Shown piece after piece: positions 53,339 through 61,565 of a DNA stretch of 64,000 nucleotides. The notes beneath the pieces were generated by a model. The model saw only the letters and a list, made by a program, of their open reading frames with translations, was not told where the DNA came from and did no database searches. Made by a program: the position numbers and the translations under genes. Each line of letters begins with the position of its first letter. Positions within the stretch are counted from its first letter, which is position 1. The stretch spans positions 1-64,000 of the IMG/VR virus record IMGVR_UViG_3300046170_000322; one strand, given 5' to 3'. Source of the DNA: a virus.

Positions 53339-54298
53339 TTACCATATATCTTCAAAGTCTTCACCTTCATTAGCTTTAGAGTAGTCAGTAGGTCTCATAG
53401 CAAAAAAGTCTGTATGAGTGACACCGCCTGTTAAATGGTAGAACCAATCAAGGTTGTCTGCCGCAGCAGAGTCGTAATGTACATTTCCTTGATAACCTAA
53501 TTCTTGAATCTTCTCATTAGTTCTTTTTCTTACAAACTGTTTTAGATCGTATGCTTTTAAGTTTTCAATATCACCCATCTCAAACATTTTATCTATATAC
53601 TTTTCTTCAAGTGCTACCATAGTATTAGCAGCTAAAAGTACATCTTCTTCACATTCATCCCTAAGTGTAGGTATTTCATCGCACATGTGGTTAAATAATT
53701 TACAACCCATGCGTGAGTGCAGGCTTTCATCTCTTACAGACCATTTCATTTGCTGGCCAATACCTTTTAGTAGGTTGCGAAGTTGAAAGCTGTATAGCAC
53801 TGCAAAAGCAGAGTACAACGAAACGCCTTCTGCAAACGCACTGAATATAGCTAAAGACTTACCAATGCCTACAGGATCGTTTCCTTCGTACGCAACTAAG
53901 TTTTCAAACCTTTCAGCGGTTGCAGGCTCGTGCAGAAATGCTTCAAAGTCTTCAAGACCTAATGTTTCATTTAAATAGCTATAAGCTACTGCGTGTATTG
54001 TTTCTTGTGATCCAAACATCATGGCCATTTGCTGTATTTCGTGCTTAGGAAACCAGCCAACTACTTTTTGTGTCCAATAGTCAGACACTGCACACTCGGT
54101 TTGAGCAAAGCCTAGCAGGATATTTCCTACTAGGTTTTTCTCTTTATCAGTTAGTTTCTCGTTCCAGTCTTTTACGTCGCCAGACATAGGTATTTCAGTG
54201 TGTAACCAAAATGCTTGAGCTTGTTTTAACCAACCCTCTGTATAATACTCAGGGTACTCAAAAGGTTTGTATGCTATTCTTTCTTTAAATAAACTCAT
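53339..54298 (-). CDS. nrdB: Class I ribonucleotide reductase, small (beta) subunit
   Basis: 319 residues. Metal ligands by pattern: Glu68 (QTE, where E. coli has Asp84), Glu99, His102, Glu157, Glu191 and His194; Tyr106 sits four residues after His102, as in tyrosyl-radical enzymes. The first-ligand Glu recalls class Ic, but the Tyr is kept. No ATP-cone. Overlaps the small upstream gene. Confidence 0.94.
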   Translation of the reverse strand: MSLFKERIAYKPFEYPEYYTEGWLKQAQAFWLHTEIPMSGDVKDWNEKLTDKEKNLVGNILLGFAQTECAVSDYWTQKVVGWFPKHEIQQMAMMFGSQETIHAVAYSYLNETLGLEDFEAFLHEPATAERFENLVAYEGNDPVGIGKSLAIFSAFAEGVSLYSAFAVLYSFQLRNLLKGIGQQMKWSVRDESLHSRMGCKLFNHMCDEIPTLRDECEEDVLLAANTMVALEEKYIDKMFEMGDIENLKAYDLKQFVRKRTNEKIQELGYQGNVHYDSAAADNLDWFYHLTGGVTHTDFFAMRPTDYSKANEGEDFEDIW

Positions 54299-54432
54299 CT
54301 TCCTTGTCCTCTATATTTTTTAACGTAATTTTTACTGTTTTTAGATCTTGATGTTTTTGTTTTAGCGTGAACACCAGGTCTTTTAATTTTAGGCTTATCT
54401 AATCGATAAGTTGAAACTAATAGTTTTGCCAT
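54295..54432 (-). CDS. Small basic conserved phage protein
   Basis: 45 residues: MAKLLVSTYRLDKPKIKRPG then VHAKTKTS... and ending KKYRGQGR. A KRPGVHAKTKTS core is conserved in small proteins of many phages; function unknown. Its stop overlaps the nrdB start. Confidence 0.7.
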   Translation of the reverse strand: MAKLLVSTYRLDKPKIKRPGVHAKTKTSRSKNSKNYVKKYRGQGR

Positions 54433-54602
54433 TATTCTTCTTCTTCTATATTGTGATATACTTCTAATGCTAAGTCTATAAAAGGAATATAAGCTACGTG
54501 CGTAGTTCTATCTTCTTGTTCGTAAGATCTAAATCCTAGTACTATTCCAGGATATAAGCCTATGCTCAGAGCCCATGATTTCTTTTCTTTTTCTTCGTTC
54601 AT
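54432..54602 (-). CDS. Small conserved acidic phage protein
   Basis: 56 residues. SWALSIGLYPGIVLGFRSYE and VAYIPFIDLALEVYHN are recognisable from a small family in cyanophages and other marine phages; function unknown. Acidic tail EEEE. TAATG overlap with the next gene. Confidence 0.72.
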   Translation of the reverse strand: MNEEKEKKSWALSIGLYPGIVLGFRSYEQEDRTTHVAYIPFIDLALEVYHNIEEEE

Positions 54603-54760
54603 ATATTGTATTTTTCTAATTGTTTTATTAATTCTTTATATTTAATGTAGCCGTGCGTCTCCCATTTCCATTTAACCCATCTATCAAACTGACGCTCTGC
54701 GTATTTTTCTCTAGCTAGCTGTTTCTGCTGCTCAGTATTAAGTTTATTGTTTCGTCGCAT
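54599..54760 (-). CDS. Small basic protein, 53 residues
   Basis: Starts MRRNNKLNTEQQKQLAREKY; Trp- and Lys-rich middle (FDRWVKWKWETHGYIKYK). Its start lies 46 bases inside the 3' end of the nuclease gene. Function unknown. Confidence 0.6.
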   Translation of the reverse strand: MRRNNKLNTEQQKQLAREKYAERQFDRWVKWKWETHGYIKYKELIKQLEKYNI

Positions 54761-55170
54761 TCTCTTTGATTTTGAGGTTTATATAATGTGAAAGGTCCGA
54801 TCTTGCTATTAGCTATCAAGCCTTTAAATATCTTCCATCTTAATGGAAAAGATTCGTTAGCCCTACCTTTTGTTTCTATAATAAAGCCTTTGCCTATAAA
54901 ATCTGGTGTATACTTTATATTAAGTATCTTGCTGTTGCCTCTGTTTTTATAATCGCCTTTACCGTTAGCGCATCTTTCGTAGCAGTCAAAAGGAAAATTA
55001 AATCCTTCAACAAGCTCAAAAGTTTCTCCTTCGTAAATAGCATCTATGCCAGCTTCTTTTAAAGCTTTATACATATACTTTTCTAAACCAGATGCAAAGG
55101 TTATCCCGTCATATGTAACCTTTTTAGATCTGACGGGACCTTTACTTTTTCTTTTATAAGACTTCTTCAT
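54715..55170 (-). CDS. Holliday-junction resolvase, T7 endonuclease I-like
   Basis: 151 residues. PD-(D/E)xK fold: SGLEKYMYKAL (Glu30), YTPDF (Asp90), IIETKG (Glu99, Lys101). This matches the catalytic set of T7 gp3 and related phage endonucleases. It would resolve branched DNA before packaging and may degrade host DNA. Confidence 0.8.
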   Translation of the reverse strand: MKKSYKRKSKGPVRSKKVTYDGITFASGLEKYMYKALKEAGIDAIYEGETFELVEGFNFPFDCYERCANGKGDYKNRGNSKILNIKYTPDFIGKGFIIETKGRANESFPLRWKIFKGLIANSKIGPFTLYKPQNQRECDETINLILSSRNS

Positions 55171-55432
55171 CTACATCTTTCATTGCTCTAGCTAACATAG
55201 CATCTTCGATCTCATCTTGTAAGCAATGCCTTGCTGATTCTAAATACAATATTGCATCCATTAATTCTTCTTGTACATCAATTATAAACGCACCAAGATC
55301 TTTCTCTCTGTTTATAACTTCTTCCATCATTGATTTGCCATACTTTTTCATGCCAAACTCACTGCGTTCATCGATCTTCTTAATTATTTTCTGTACAATA
55401 GGGTCTTCAGTTTTTATTCTATAATCTTTCAT
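55154..55432 (-). CDS. Small MazG-like protein (tentative)
   Basis: 92 residues, all helix. RSEFGMKKYGKSM and IDVQEELMDAILYLES have the ExxxD helix spacing of all-alpha NTP pyrophosphatases. Similar small proteins are common in phages. It could hydrolyse a dNTP such as dCTP; this is inference. Confidence 0.5.
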   Translation of the reverse strand: MKDYRIKTEDPIVQKIIKKIDERSEFGMKKYGKSMMEEVINREKDLGAFIIDVQEELMDAILYLESARHCLQDEIEDAMLARAMKDVDEEVL

Positions 55433-55433
55433 A

Positions 55434-56237
55434 TTAGTTATCTTTTACAAATGTTCCGTTAATCATTTTACCTGTTCGTTTACTTATTACATCGTATGCT
55501 GACTTAATGCATGATTCGATTGTAACTCCTCTTTGATGCGCTAGGTTAGTTAATACAACAACCATATCGCCAATAGCATCTATAACTTCTGGTTGATCAT
55601 CTTGCAGTAATGCTTTGCCAAGCTCGCCAAACTCTTCAGCAAGTTTTACGTACTGCGTTTTTGTATCACCTTTATCGTATATGCCTTTGTCTTGTGCCCA
55701 TTGTCTTATTAGGCCAAAGTAGTATTTAGCATCATCAGGCTCTTGCACCACATAAGTACCATTGCTTGAACTAGGTATCCATCCTGACTTAGGATCTTTG
55801 TTATTAAATAAATTCCAATATGCTTTATTATATATGTAGCATCTTTCTGTGTTAAACATGGACGTCTTTGCATTTTCTACTATCCATGGTATTGTTTGTT
55901 CGTTTATTTCAAACTGGCCAAACTCTGTCTGCCATGTCTTACCTATATTATCCATAAGCCTACCTTTTAATTTATTAAGTGGGCATGGAAAAGTTGAGGT
56001 TTGTTCTGTTGCGTTTATTTTCATTTTATTAAATAAGTTTTTATAAGGTTGTATGTCTTTACGATAGCCATAAGACTGTTGAAGTTCTAACTCCAAGTCT
56101 GATATATAATCTATATCTTCTGACTGGTCTAGAACTTCGTACTCTCCCTCCTTGTAGCCTTGCACAAGGGTAACTCTGGTATCAAGATCACGTGTTACGC
56201 CAATCTTTTTACCAGGAATGTGATATAAATAGTACAT
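55434..56237 (-). CDS. GIY-YIG-like domain fused to MazG pyrophosphohydrolase
   Basis: 267 residues. The N-terminal 70 (MYYLYHIPGKKIGVTRDLDT then RV) look like a GIY-YIG nuclease core. The C-terminal 90 contain AEEFGELGKAL and EVIDAIGDMVVVL, the metal-binding EExxE and ExxDAIGD of MazG. The middle (NIGKTWQTEFGQFEINE) is unassigned. MazG parts clean nucleotide pools or lower ppGpp; the fused nuclease part is unusual. Whether GIY-YIG is active is not clear. Confidence 0.72.
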   Translation of the reverse strand: MYYLYHIPGKKIGVTRDLDTRVTLVQGYKEGEYEVLDQSEDIDYISDLELELQQSYGYRKDIQPYKNLFNKMKINATEQTSTFPCPLNKLKGRLMDNIGKTWQTEFGQFEINEQTIPWIVENAKTSMFNTERCYIYNKAYWNLFNNKDPKSGWIPSSSNGTYVVQEPDDAKYYFGLIRQWAQDKGIYDKGDTKTQYVKLAEEFGELGKALLQDDQPEVIDAIGDMVVVLTNLAHQRGVTIESCIKSAYDVISKRTGKMINGTFVKDN

Positions 56238-56878
56238 TAAATTTTATTATTATATAAGTGTAAATTGTGCGCGTGGTGGTAATACCAACCAACTTGCATA
56301 TTAATTCTATCTGCTACCATTTTATGTAGCATACTAAACTGATACTGATCATTACAGAAGCCGTACCATAGATCATTTGATCGCATATACACTGACATAC
56401 ATAACTTATCGTCTACTATAGTAAACTGTACTGCATAAGTACAAGGTGTATCGTTATCATATTTGTATATTTCTTTACCATCATATATACTTATAGCTGC
56501 TTTCCTTGTTTGTTTATTCTTAGCTAATTGATTAACTATTTTATCTAGCTGATCTTCTCGTTGCCATTGATAACCATAGTTTGAATTAACTTTTCCAGTA
56601 GCATCTGCCATTCGTTTCCATATTTCAGGAACTTTGCCATATATATCTCCTAGTGTCTTTATACTAGGATCTCCTGATCTATACCATTGCCATTCAGCAT
56701 CAGCATATTCTTTGCTCCACTTTCTGAAGCCTGATTTTATTCCATTGTTTAATGGATCAGCCATATAAAAACCTACATTAAATAAAGCTTTGGTGCCATC
56801 AAAATCAACACCTTGGTCTTTTATTTTTATGTAAAAGTAATCAAAGGCTTCACTTGCGTTTTTAAACTTTGTTCGCAT
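56237..56878 (-). CDS. dCMP hydroxymethylase / thymidylate synthase family
   Basis: 213 residues from MRTKFKNASE; an in-frame ATG at 56959 overlaps the upstream gene and is less likely. Family marks: NSNYGYQWQ, catalytic Cys146 in DTPC, and MRSNDLWYGFCND at 165-177. The last residue, Asp177, stands where thymidylate synthases have Asn and T4 dCMP hydroxymethylase has Asp179, which selects dCMP over dUMP. GWYYHHAHNLHLY is the usual end of the core. It would make 5-hydroxymethyl-dCMP, or a related dCMP product. A dUMP enzyme cannot be fully excluded. Confidence 0.8.
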   Translation of the reverse strand: MRTKFKNASEAFDYFYIKIKDQGVDFDGTKALFNVGFYMADPLNNGIKSGFRKWSKEYADAEWQWYRSGDPSIKTLGDIYGKVPEIWKRMADATGKVNSNYGYQWQREDQLDKIVNQLAKNKQTRKAAISIYDGKEIYKYDNDTPCTYAVQFTIVDDKLCMSVYMRSNDLWYGFCNDQYQFSMLHKMVADRINMQVGWYYHHAHNLHLYNNKI

Positions 56879-57128
56879 ATTTATTATAATAGTATTTTGT
56901 ATATTCTGCTGCTTTTTGTTTTGCATCGTAGTAGTTATAAACGTCGTCGGTTTGGCCAACTAGCTTTCTGCTAGGATACCTACCGGTCTCTATAAGTACT
57001 CTATATAATTTAGATCGCCAAGCTATTTCTCTGGTTGTTATACATATATTATTTCTAACACACCACATCCAAGCTTGCATCTCTTCATCGTCCATGGCAT
57101 AATGTTTTAATTGCTTTTTTACTCCCAT
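56862..57128 (-). CDS. Hypothetical protein
   Basis: 88 residues: MGVKKQLKHYAMDDEEMQAW then MWCVRNNICIT. Rich in Tyr, Lys and Trp; a Tyr-rich C-terminal tail. Overlaps both the primase-helicase and the hydroxymethylase genes. Function unknown. Confidence 0.62.
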   Translation of the reverse strand: MGVKKQLKHYAMDDEEMQAWMWCVRNNICITTREIAWRSKLYRVLIETGRYPSRKLVGQTDDVYNYYDAKQKAAEYTKYYYNKYANKV

Positions 57129-58822
57129 GGAAGATCATCTTGCTTTATAGACATTTCAGGTACAAACCTGCCTGATGCCCTATCCCAAGTAAAATGTGCT
57201 TCAGCTCCATTCTCACCGAGGTTTTGAAACTTAACTTTAAGTACTTTTACTTTAGTAGTACCTGCATCGTAATCACGATGTACAAGAAGGCCGTGGTAAC
57301 TAGCATCATACCATTCACCACCACCTTTTATATTGTACATTGTAGGTTCTTGGATTTTACCATCTTGACCCTTCATCATTTTAGTAGGGTGCGCAACTAT
57401 AAAAACTAGGCAATCATACTTCTTTGCAAACGTTTCGATCTTCATTAAGTAATCCATCGTATAACGGTTTACATCATCAGTCTTAGCGTTTATGTCTCTA
57501 ACCTTATTATAAGGATCGATGACTAAGCATTTTATACCTTTTCGTTTTACAAGCTCTGCACCTTTACGTAAGACAGAGTCAAGATCGTACTTATCCATAT
57601 CTATAAAATAGAAATGATCGTTAACGTGCTCCGCAACTTCGTTCCACTTAGCACCACCAATATCACCTACATTGGGCATATCGCCCCACACTTTACGCAT
57701 AAGCTTATGTGCATGTAAGTATGTTGGTTGATTCTCAGGACTTGCGAATGCAGTCTTCCAACCATATTGTTGATTATAACCTACAACCATTTGATCTACA
57801 AAATCTGATTTACCACTACTAGGTATACCTGTTACAGTTATAAACTGCTTAGTATACGTAGAAAATATTTCATCAAAATTAGGTAGACCAACTTGGAAGC
57901 CAGGTTTAAAACCATTTTTAACAAAGTCTGTTATCTCATTCTCTATATCTTTAAATGTTGTTACATTTTCTAGAGGATAAGGCCTAGCCTTTGCTATAGA
58001 TTCAGCTAGTTTTTCTTTACCATGCTCTAGTAGATACTCATTAGCATCTTTACAATCATCAAAGTCTACTATAAAGCAAGTTTCAGCACCTAACCTACGT
58101 ACAAGCTCTTGCTGTAGCATTTGGCCAGGTTCGTCTTTATCTATTGCTAACAGTATTCTTTCTTTATCTTCAAAGTAATCAATACAATTATCTAAATAGT
58201 CTAGGTTATTATTAGTAAGTGTAGCACCGTTAGGTACTGATACTACGTTTTTAATACCAGCTTCATGAAATGCTAATACATCCATTTCGCCTTCGGTTAT
58301 AACGCAACTGTCATAACCTATTATACTATTTATATTGTAAAATACTTTTTCAGCACCTTTATACAGTTTAAAGTTTTTACGACCATCTCTATATTTAACA
58401 TTGATTAGTTGGTCACCCATTACATAATTAAACTGTATTGTGTTTTCTGTCTTACCTGTCTGCGGCATATACTCAGGACCTTGTCCGACTTTTAAATCAT
58501 CTAAGGTCTTTTGAGTTATACCTCTTGTTTCAAACCATTCGGTAACTTTGTCTTTAACTGGTAAAAACTCTGTAACCTCAGGTCTTGCATAAACACGCTC
58601 ACTAGCACCCTTTCTTTGATATGTATGTAATTGAAAAGATGTGCTACAGTTGTGGCAAGTGCCGAGACCACGATCCCAATCATATGAAGCACATTTTGCT
58701 TTCTTATTTTCAGGTTTTCTAGTGTGGGAACAAAGAGGACATACGCCCTGACTTTTGCCGCTTTCTAGACCGTACTGATTGAACTTTTCAATAGTAAACC
58801 CGTTGATCTCATTTGTTTGCAT
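57119..58822 (-). CDS. Primase-helicase (T7 gp4-like)
   Basis: 567 residues, the size of T7 gp4 (566). A Cys zinc site (Cys28, Cys31, Cys56, Cys59), TOPRIM with EGEMD (177-181) and DKDEPG (228-233), then a RecA-type helicase with Walker A GIPSSGKS (332-339), Walker B CLVIDPYN and FIVAHPTKM. It primes and unwinds DNA at the fork. No partner DNA polymerase gene is visible. Confidence 0.95.
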   Translation of the reverse strand: MQTNEINGFTIEKFNQYGLESGKSQGVCPLCSHTRKPENKKAKCASYDWDRGLGTCHNCSTSFQLHTYQRKGASERVYARPEVTEFLPVKDKVTEWFETRGITQKTLDDLKVGQGPEYMPQTGKTENTIQFNYVMGDQLINVKYRDGRKNFKLYKGAEKVFYNINSIIGYDSCVITEGEMDVLAFHEAGIKNVVSVPNGATLTNNNLDYLDNCIDYFEDKERILLAIDKDEPGQMLQQELVRRLGAETCFIVDFDDCKDANEYLLEHGKEKLAESIAKARPYPLENVTTFKDIENEITDFVKNGFKPGFQVGLPNFDEIFSTYTKQFITVTGIPSSGKSDFVDQMVVGYNQQYGWKTAFASPENQPTYLHAHKLMRKVWGDMPNVGDIGGAKWNEVAEHVNDHFYFIDMDKYDLDSVLRKGAELVKRKGIKCLVIDPYNKVRDINAKTDDVNRYTMDYLMKIETFAKKYDCLVFIVAHPTKMMKGQDGKIQEPTMYNIKGGGEWYDASYHGLLVHRDYDAGTTKVKVLKVKFQNLGENGAEAHFTWDRASGRFVPEMSIKQDDLPWE

Positions 58823-58839
58823 TTAATTTAATTTAATTG

Positions 58840-58932
58840 TTAATACTCTTGTTCTCTACAATCTGAACACGTGTCACAGTACTGATATTCTTCTTGTGAC
58901 ATTTCGTGTCCGCACATTTCACATAGCTCCAT
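58840..58932 (-). CDS. Tiny zinc-ribbon peptide, 30 residues
   Basis: MELCEMCGHEMSQEEYQYCD then TCSDCREQEY. CxxC...C-x2-C-x2-C suggests one zinc site. Between SSB-like and primase-helicase genes. Below usual gene-size cut-offs. Confidence 0.6.
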   Translation of the reverse strand: MELCEMCGHEMSQEEYQYCDTCSDCREQEY

Positions 58933-58933
58933 G

Positions 58934-59245
58934 CTAGAATGGTAGATCTTCTTCTACCTTGCTAGTGACTACGTTACCTTGAGCAGCCATACCATCTCTA
59001 GGTGCTGGTGCTACATTGTCTCCGTTAGACCACACAACTTTAACATTGCCTAGATAAACTTTTTCAGTCTTGGCCTCACGTTCCTCTTTACTCTGTTGTA
59101 CAGATACTGGACCTTGATTTCCAAACTGATCTACTTCATCATTTAACGTTATAGTTATTGGTAGATACTTACCCTTTTTTCCATTTATGATCTTATCTTT
59201 GGGTATCTTAGTAAGATCAATACTTGTTGCTATAATACTTGCCAT
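58934..59245 (-). CDS. Single-stranded DNA-binding protein-like
   Basis: 103 residues. KIINGKKGKYLPITITLNDE, QSKEEREA, YLGNVKVVW fit an OB-like strand order, and the acidic tail EEDLPF is the protein-docking tip of SSBs. It sits between replication and recombination genes. Sequence similarity to bacterial SSB is low, so the call rests on pattern and context. Confidence 0.7.
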   Translation of the reverse strand: MASIIATSIDLTKIPKDKIINGKKGKYLPITITLNDEVDQFGNQGPVSVQQSKEEREAKTEKVYLGNVKVVWSNGDNVAPAPRDGMAAQGNVVTSKVEEDLPF

Positions 59246-59247
59246 AA

Positions 59248-59424
59248 TTAATATTGTTTCAATTGATTAAACATATGCTTAAGCTGTTCTTTGCTAGCGC
59301 CTGTGTTACGCCTTATGTTATCTACAGCTTTTACGTGGTTTTGGTTTTTGTAAAAGTTACTTTCACTTGTTAGCATGCCTGTTACTGTGCATACTCTTGT
59401 TGGGGTTTTTCTGGTTCTTGCCAT
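59248..59424 (-). CDS. Small basic protein, 58 residues
   Basis: MARTRKTPTRVCTVTGMLTS then ESNFYKNQNHVKAVDNIRRN; C-terminal helix ends NQLKQY. First gene behind promoter copy 11. Function unknown; possibly nucleic-acid binding. Confidence 0.65.
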   Translation of the reverse strand: MARTRKTPTRVCTVTGMLTSESNFYKNQNHVKAVDNIRRNTGASKEQLKHMFNQLKQY

Positions 59425-59445
59425 AAATTTAATTTTTATTTTTAA

Positions 59446-59480
59446 TTATTATCTAAAGGTTATCGTATTTATTTTGTAAA
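59446..59480 (-). promoter_or_regulatory. Bipartite leftward promoter element, copy 11
   Basis: Minus strand: TTTACAAAATAAATACGA, nine bases, GATAATAATT, then about 20 A/T-rich bases to the ATG at 59424. It would drive the SSB and primase block. Confidence 0.74.
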
Positions 59481-59481
59481 A

Positions 59482-60213
59482 CTAAAGAGTTTTATTAATA
59501 AAATATTGTTCAGCGTCAAAGTCTTCTGTATTGTAGAATAACTCGTATGCTTCTGTGGCTTTGTTAACCTTCTCAATGCCACGCTCTATAAATTCTGTAG
59601 AGCAATCAAATAGACCTATTTGGTGTGTGTTTTTATCTATTGCTATAAATATTAACTCATAACCAAATATTTTGCTATAAATATATGCTTGGCTATCATA
59701 ATTGTATTTCCAAGCCGAAGTTTTAAATTTACTTATGTCGTTAGTAGTTTTTAGATCAACAATCAGCTTTTCGCTATGATTTATTATATCTGCTTTACCT
59801 TTCCACATATGTCTATTTATCTCCGTAATGCCAGGTTCTTCATAAGTTATATCTCCTTTACGTATAAGATCTCTACAAATATCGTTAGACATTATCTTGT
59901 CCGATAGTAATTCTATGTTGTCGACCTCTTGTTGCAATAGACATAACTCGCCACCTGACATCTCTTTATACGCTTTAGTATTTCTAGTAGAAGCTTCAAT
60001 GACTTTATACTTCTTAAGCTTGTGTGGCTCAAGTATTGCAGTATGAAAGTAACCGCCAACTAAAAAAGCTGGTGAAGGTTTACTAGGTGTACCTAGCGCT
60101 AAAGGATTTTTTAATAATGTGCTAATGTCACTATTACTTAAGTATTGTTTGCCAAACTTACCGTAGTAGTGTTCATCTTCACGTAGCTGTTCTATTATCT
60201 GTTTTTTATCCAT
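59482..60213 (-). CDS. RecB/Cas4-type PD-(D/E)xK exonuclease
   Basis: 243 residues. GGYFHTAILEPHK, MWKGKADIIN and LIVDLKTTND give the His, Asp and D-x-K residues of the RecE/Cas4-like nuclease family, then YDSQAYIYSK (QxxxY). It is a likely 5'-3' exonuclease. It is adjacent to the ERF annealing gene, the usual pair for phage homologous recombination. Confidence 0.82.
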   Translation of the reverse strand: MDKKQIIEQLREDEHYYGKFGKQYLSNSDISTLLKNPLALGTPSKPSPAFLVGGYFHTAILEPHKLKKYKVIEASTRNTKAYKEMSGGELCLLQQEVDNIELLSDKIMSNDICRDLIRKGDITYEEPGITEINRHMWKGKADIINHSEKLIVDLKTTNDISKFKTSAWKYNYDSQAYIYSKIFGYELIFIAIDKNTHQIGLFDCSTEFIERGIEKVNKATEAYELFYNTEDFDAEQYFINKTL

Positions 60214-60750
60214 TTATAATGTTGTCAGTGCCTTCTCTATCTCAGCACTTAATTTGTATTTTGCCTTGATGGCATCAACCTTGCCGCCGTTTCTAACATA
60301 GGCTTTAGCTTTTGCAAACGCAGGATCTTTTGTAGATGTTAGCGTATTTGCAGCACCTTTGCCGTGCGTATTTGCAGCGTCACTGTCTTGAGTGTCATCA
60401 ATTAAAAATAAGTTACCTAACGCATATTTTTTAGCATAACTCGAGGCTGATCCAAACTGCTGAGGAGTTTGCATACCTTTTTGATTAAGATCAACACCTA
60501 CAATGGCGGTTGCGTGTATAGCACTTTTGCCGTCATTTACTGATGCTGTTGTCTTTAATACAGGCATAGGACTATCAGCTATTAATTCTTCATTAATTGT
60601 AACTGTTACGCCTAGCTCCTTTAAAAAGGGTTTTGTTGCTTCGAGAATGTCTTCGGCACTGCGAAAGTGGTATTTGCCGAATGAGTTGAACCTAGATTTT
60701 TTAGATTTAAATCTGGTTTGGATTTCTGTTAATTTGTCGTTTAACGTCAT
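60214..60750 (-). CDS. ERF-family single-strand annealing recombinase
   Basis: 178 residues. Family signature FGSASSYAKKYALGNLFLID with a following DTQDSDA, and YHFRSAEDILEATKPFLKEL near the start. Anneals complementary single strands exposed by the neighbouring exonuclease. C-terminal part is a small helical domain. Confidence 0.88.
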   Translation of the reverse strand: MTLNDKLTEIQTRFKSKKSRFNSFGKYHFRSAEDILEATKPFLKELGVTVTINEELIADSPMPVLKTTASVNDGKSAIHATAIVGVDLNQKGMQTPQQFGSASSYAKKYALGNLFLIDDTQDSDAANTHGKGAANTLTSTKDPAFAKAKAYVRNGGKVDAIKAKYKLSAEIEKALTTL

Positions 60751-60809
60751 AGGTATGTTGGTTTGATATTATTATAATTACACATTTATTTTAGTATTTA
60801 ACATTTAAC

Positions 60810-61565
60810 TTAAAGATAATCAAGCACTTGCGAGTGATCTACATTATCAATTAGTTTCTCTACGGCTTGCCTTTTTAACTGCGAGACACGTACATAAGCG
60901 GACGTACCCTTTATGTCTAGTTGCTCTGCAATTTCTTTGGCACTGTGTTTATCACAGTCTAAACCATAGCTTAATCTGAGTACATTGTACTCTTTATCAT
61001 TTAGATGTTTCTTTAGCAAACCTATTAAGTACATATTGAGTAGATCCATATTGTACGGCTCTGACTCATCTGCTATTTGGTATGCCATATTTTCATCTTG
61101 ATTTGGCTTTGCATCGATACTTAAAAATATACTATTAAAAAACATCTCTACCATTTGCCTGTTCTTACCAAAGTCTTTTCGTATTTCATTAAGCTTGTGT
61201 TCTGGTATACGTATATTACCTCTGTTTATATCAACAGCTCTTCGTATTGCACCTTTTATTCGTTTGCTTAAAAAAGACTTTATAGTTTTTTCTATGTCAT
61301 CTGATTCACATAGCTTTGCCCAGTCGATCCTGTCAACAGCTGCTACTAAACCTACAGATCCTTCTTGTATAAGATCGTTAATGCTTAATACACCAGATGC
61401 TTGCTGAGATGTAGAAAACTTACGTGCTAGATTTTCTACCAAAGGCAAGAACTTTACTATAAGTTCATCTCTAGTTAGTAGCGCGTAATCTTTTTCATCG
61501 TCAGGCATAGATCTATTAAGATCTTGTTTGTACTTTATATAGTTACTTACGTTATAGCTCTTCAT
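60810..61565 (-). CDS. Sigma-70 family RNA polymerase sigma factor
   Basis: 251 residues. Region 2 spans about 37-112 (FLPLVENLARKFS, INDLIQEGSVGLVAAVDRID), a region 3 start is NIRIPEHKLNEIRK (118-130), and region 4 is 188-236 (LNDKEYNVLRLSYGL, SAKEIAEQLDIKGTSAYVRV). It would redirect host RNA polymerase. It is the best candidate reader of the twelve bipartite elements, or else of the late rightward unit, where no such element is found. Confidence 0.92.
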   Translation of the reverse strand: MKSYNVSNYIKYKQDLNRSMPDDEKDYALLTRDELIVKFLPLVENLARKFSTSQQASGVLSINDLIQEGSVGLVAAVDRIDWAKLCESDDIEKTIKSFLSKRIKGAIRRAVDINRGNIRIPEHKLNEIRKDFGKNRQMVEMFFNSIFLSIDAKPNQDENMAYQIADESEPYNMDLLNMYLIGLLKKHLNDKEYNVLRLSYGLDCDKHSAKEIAEQLDIKGTSAYVRVSQLKRQAVEKLIDNVDHSQVLDYL

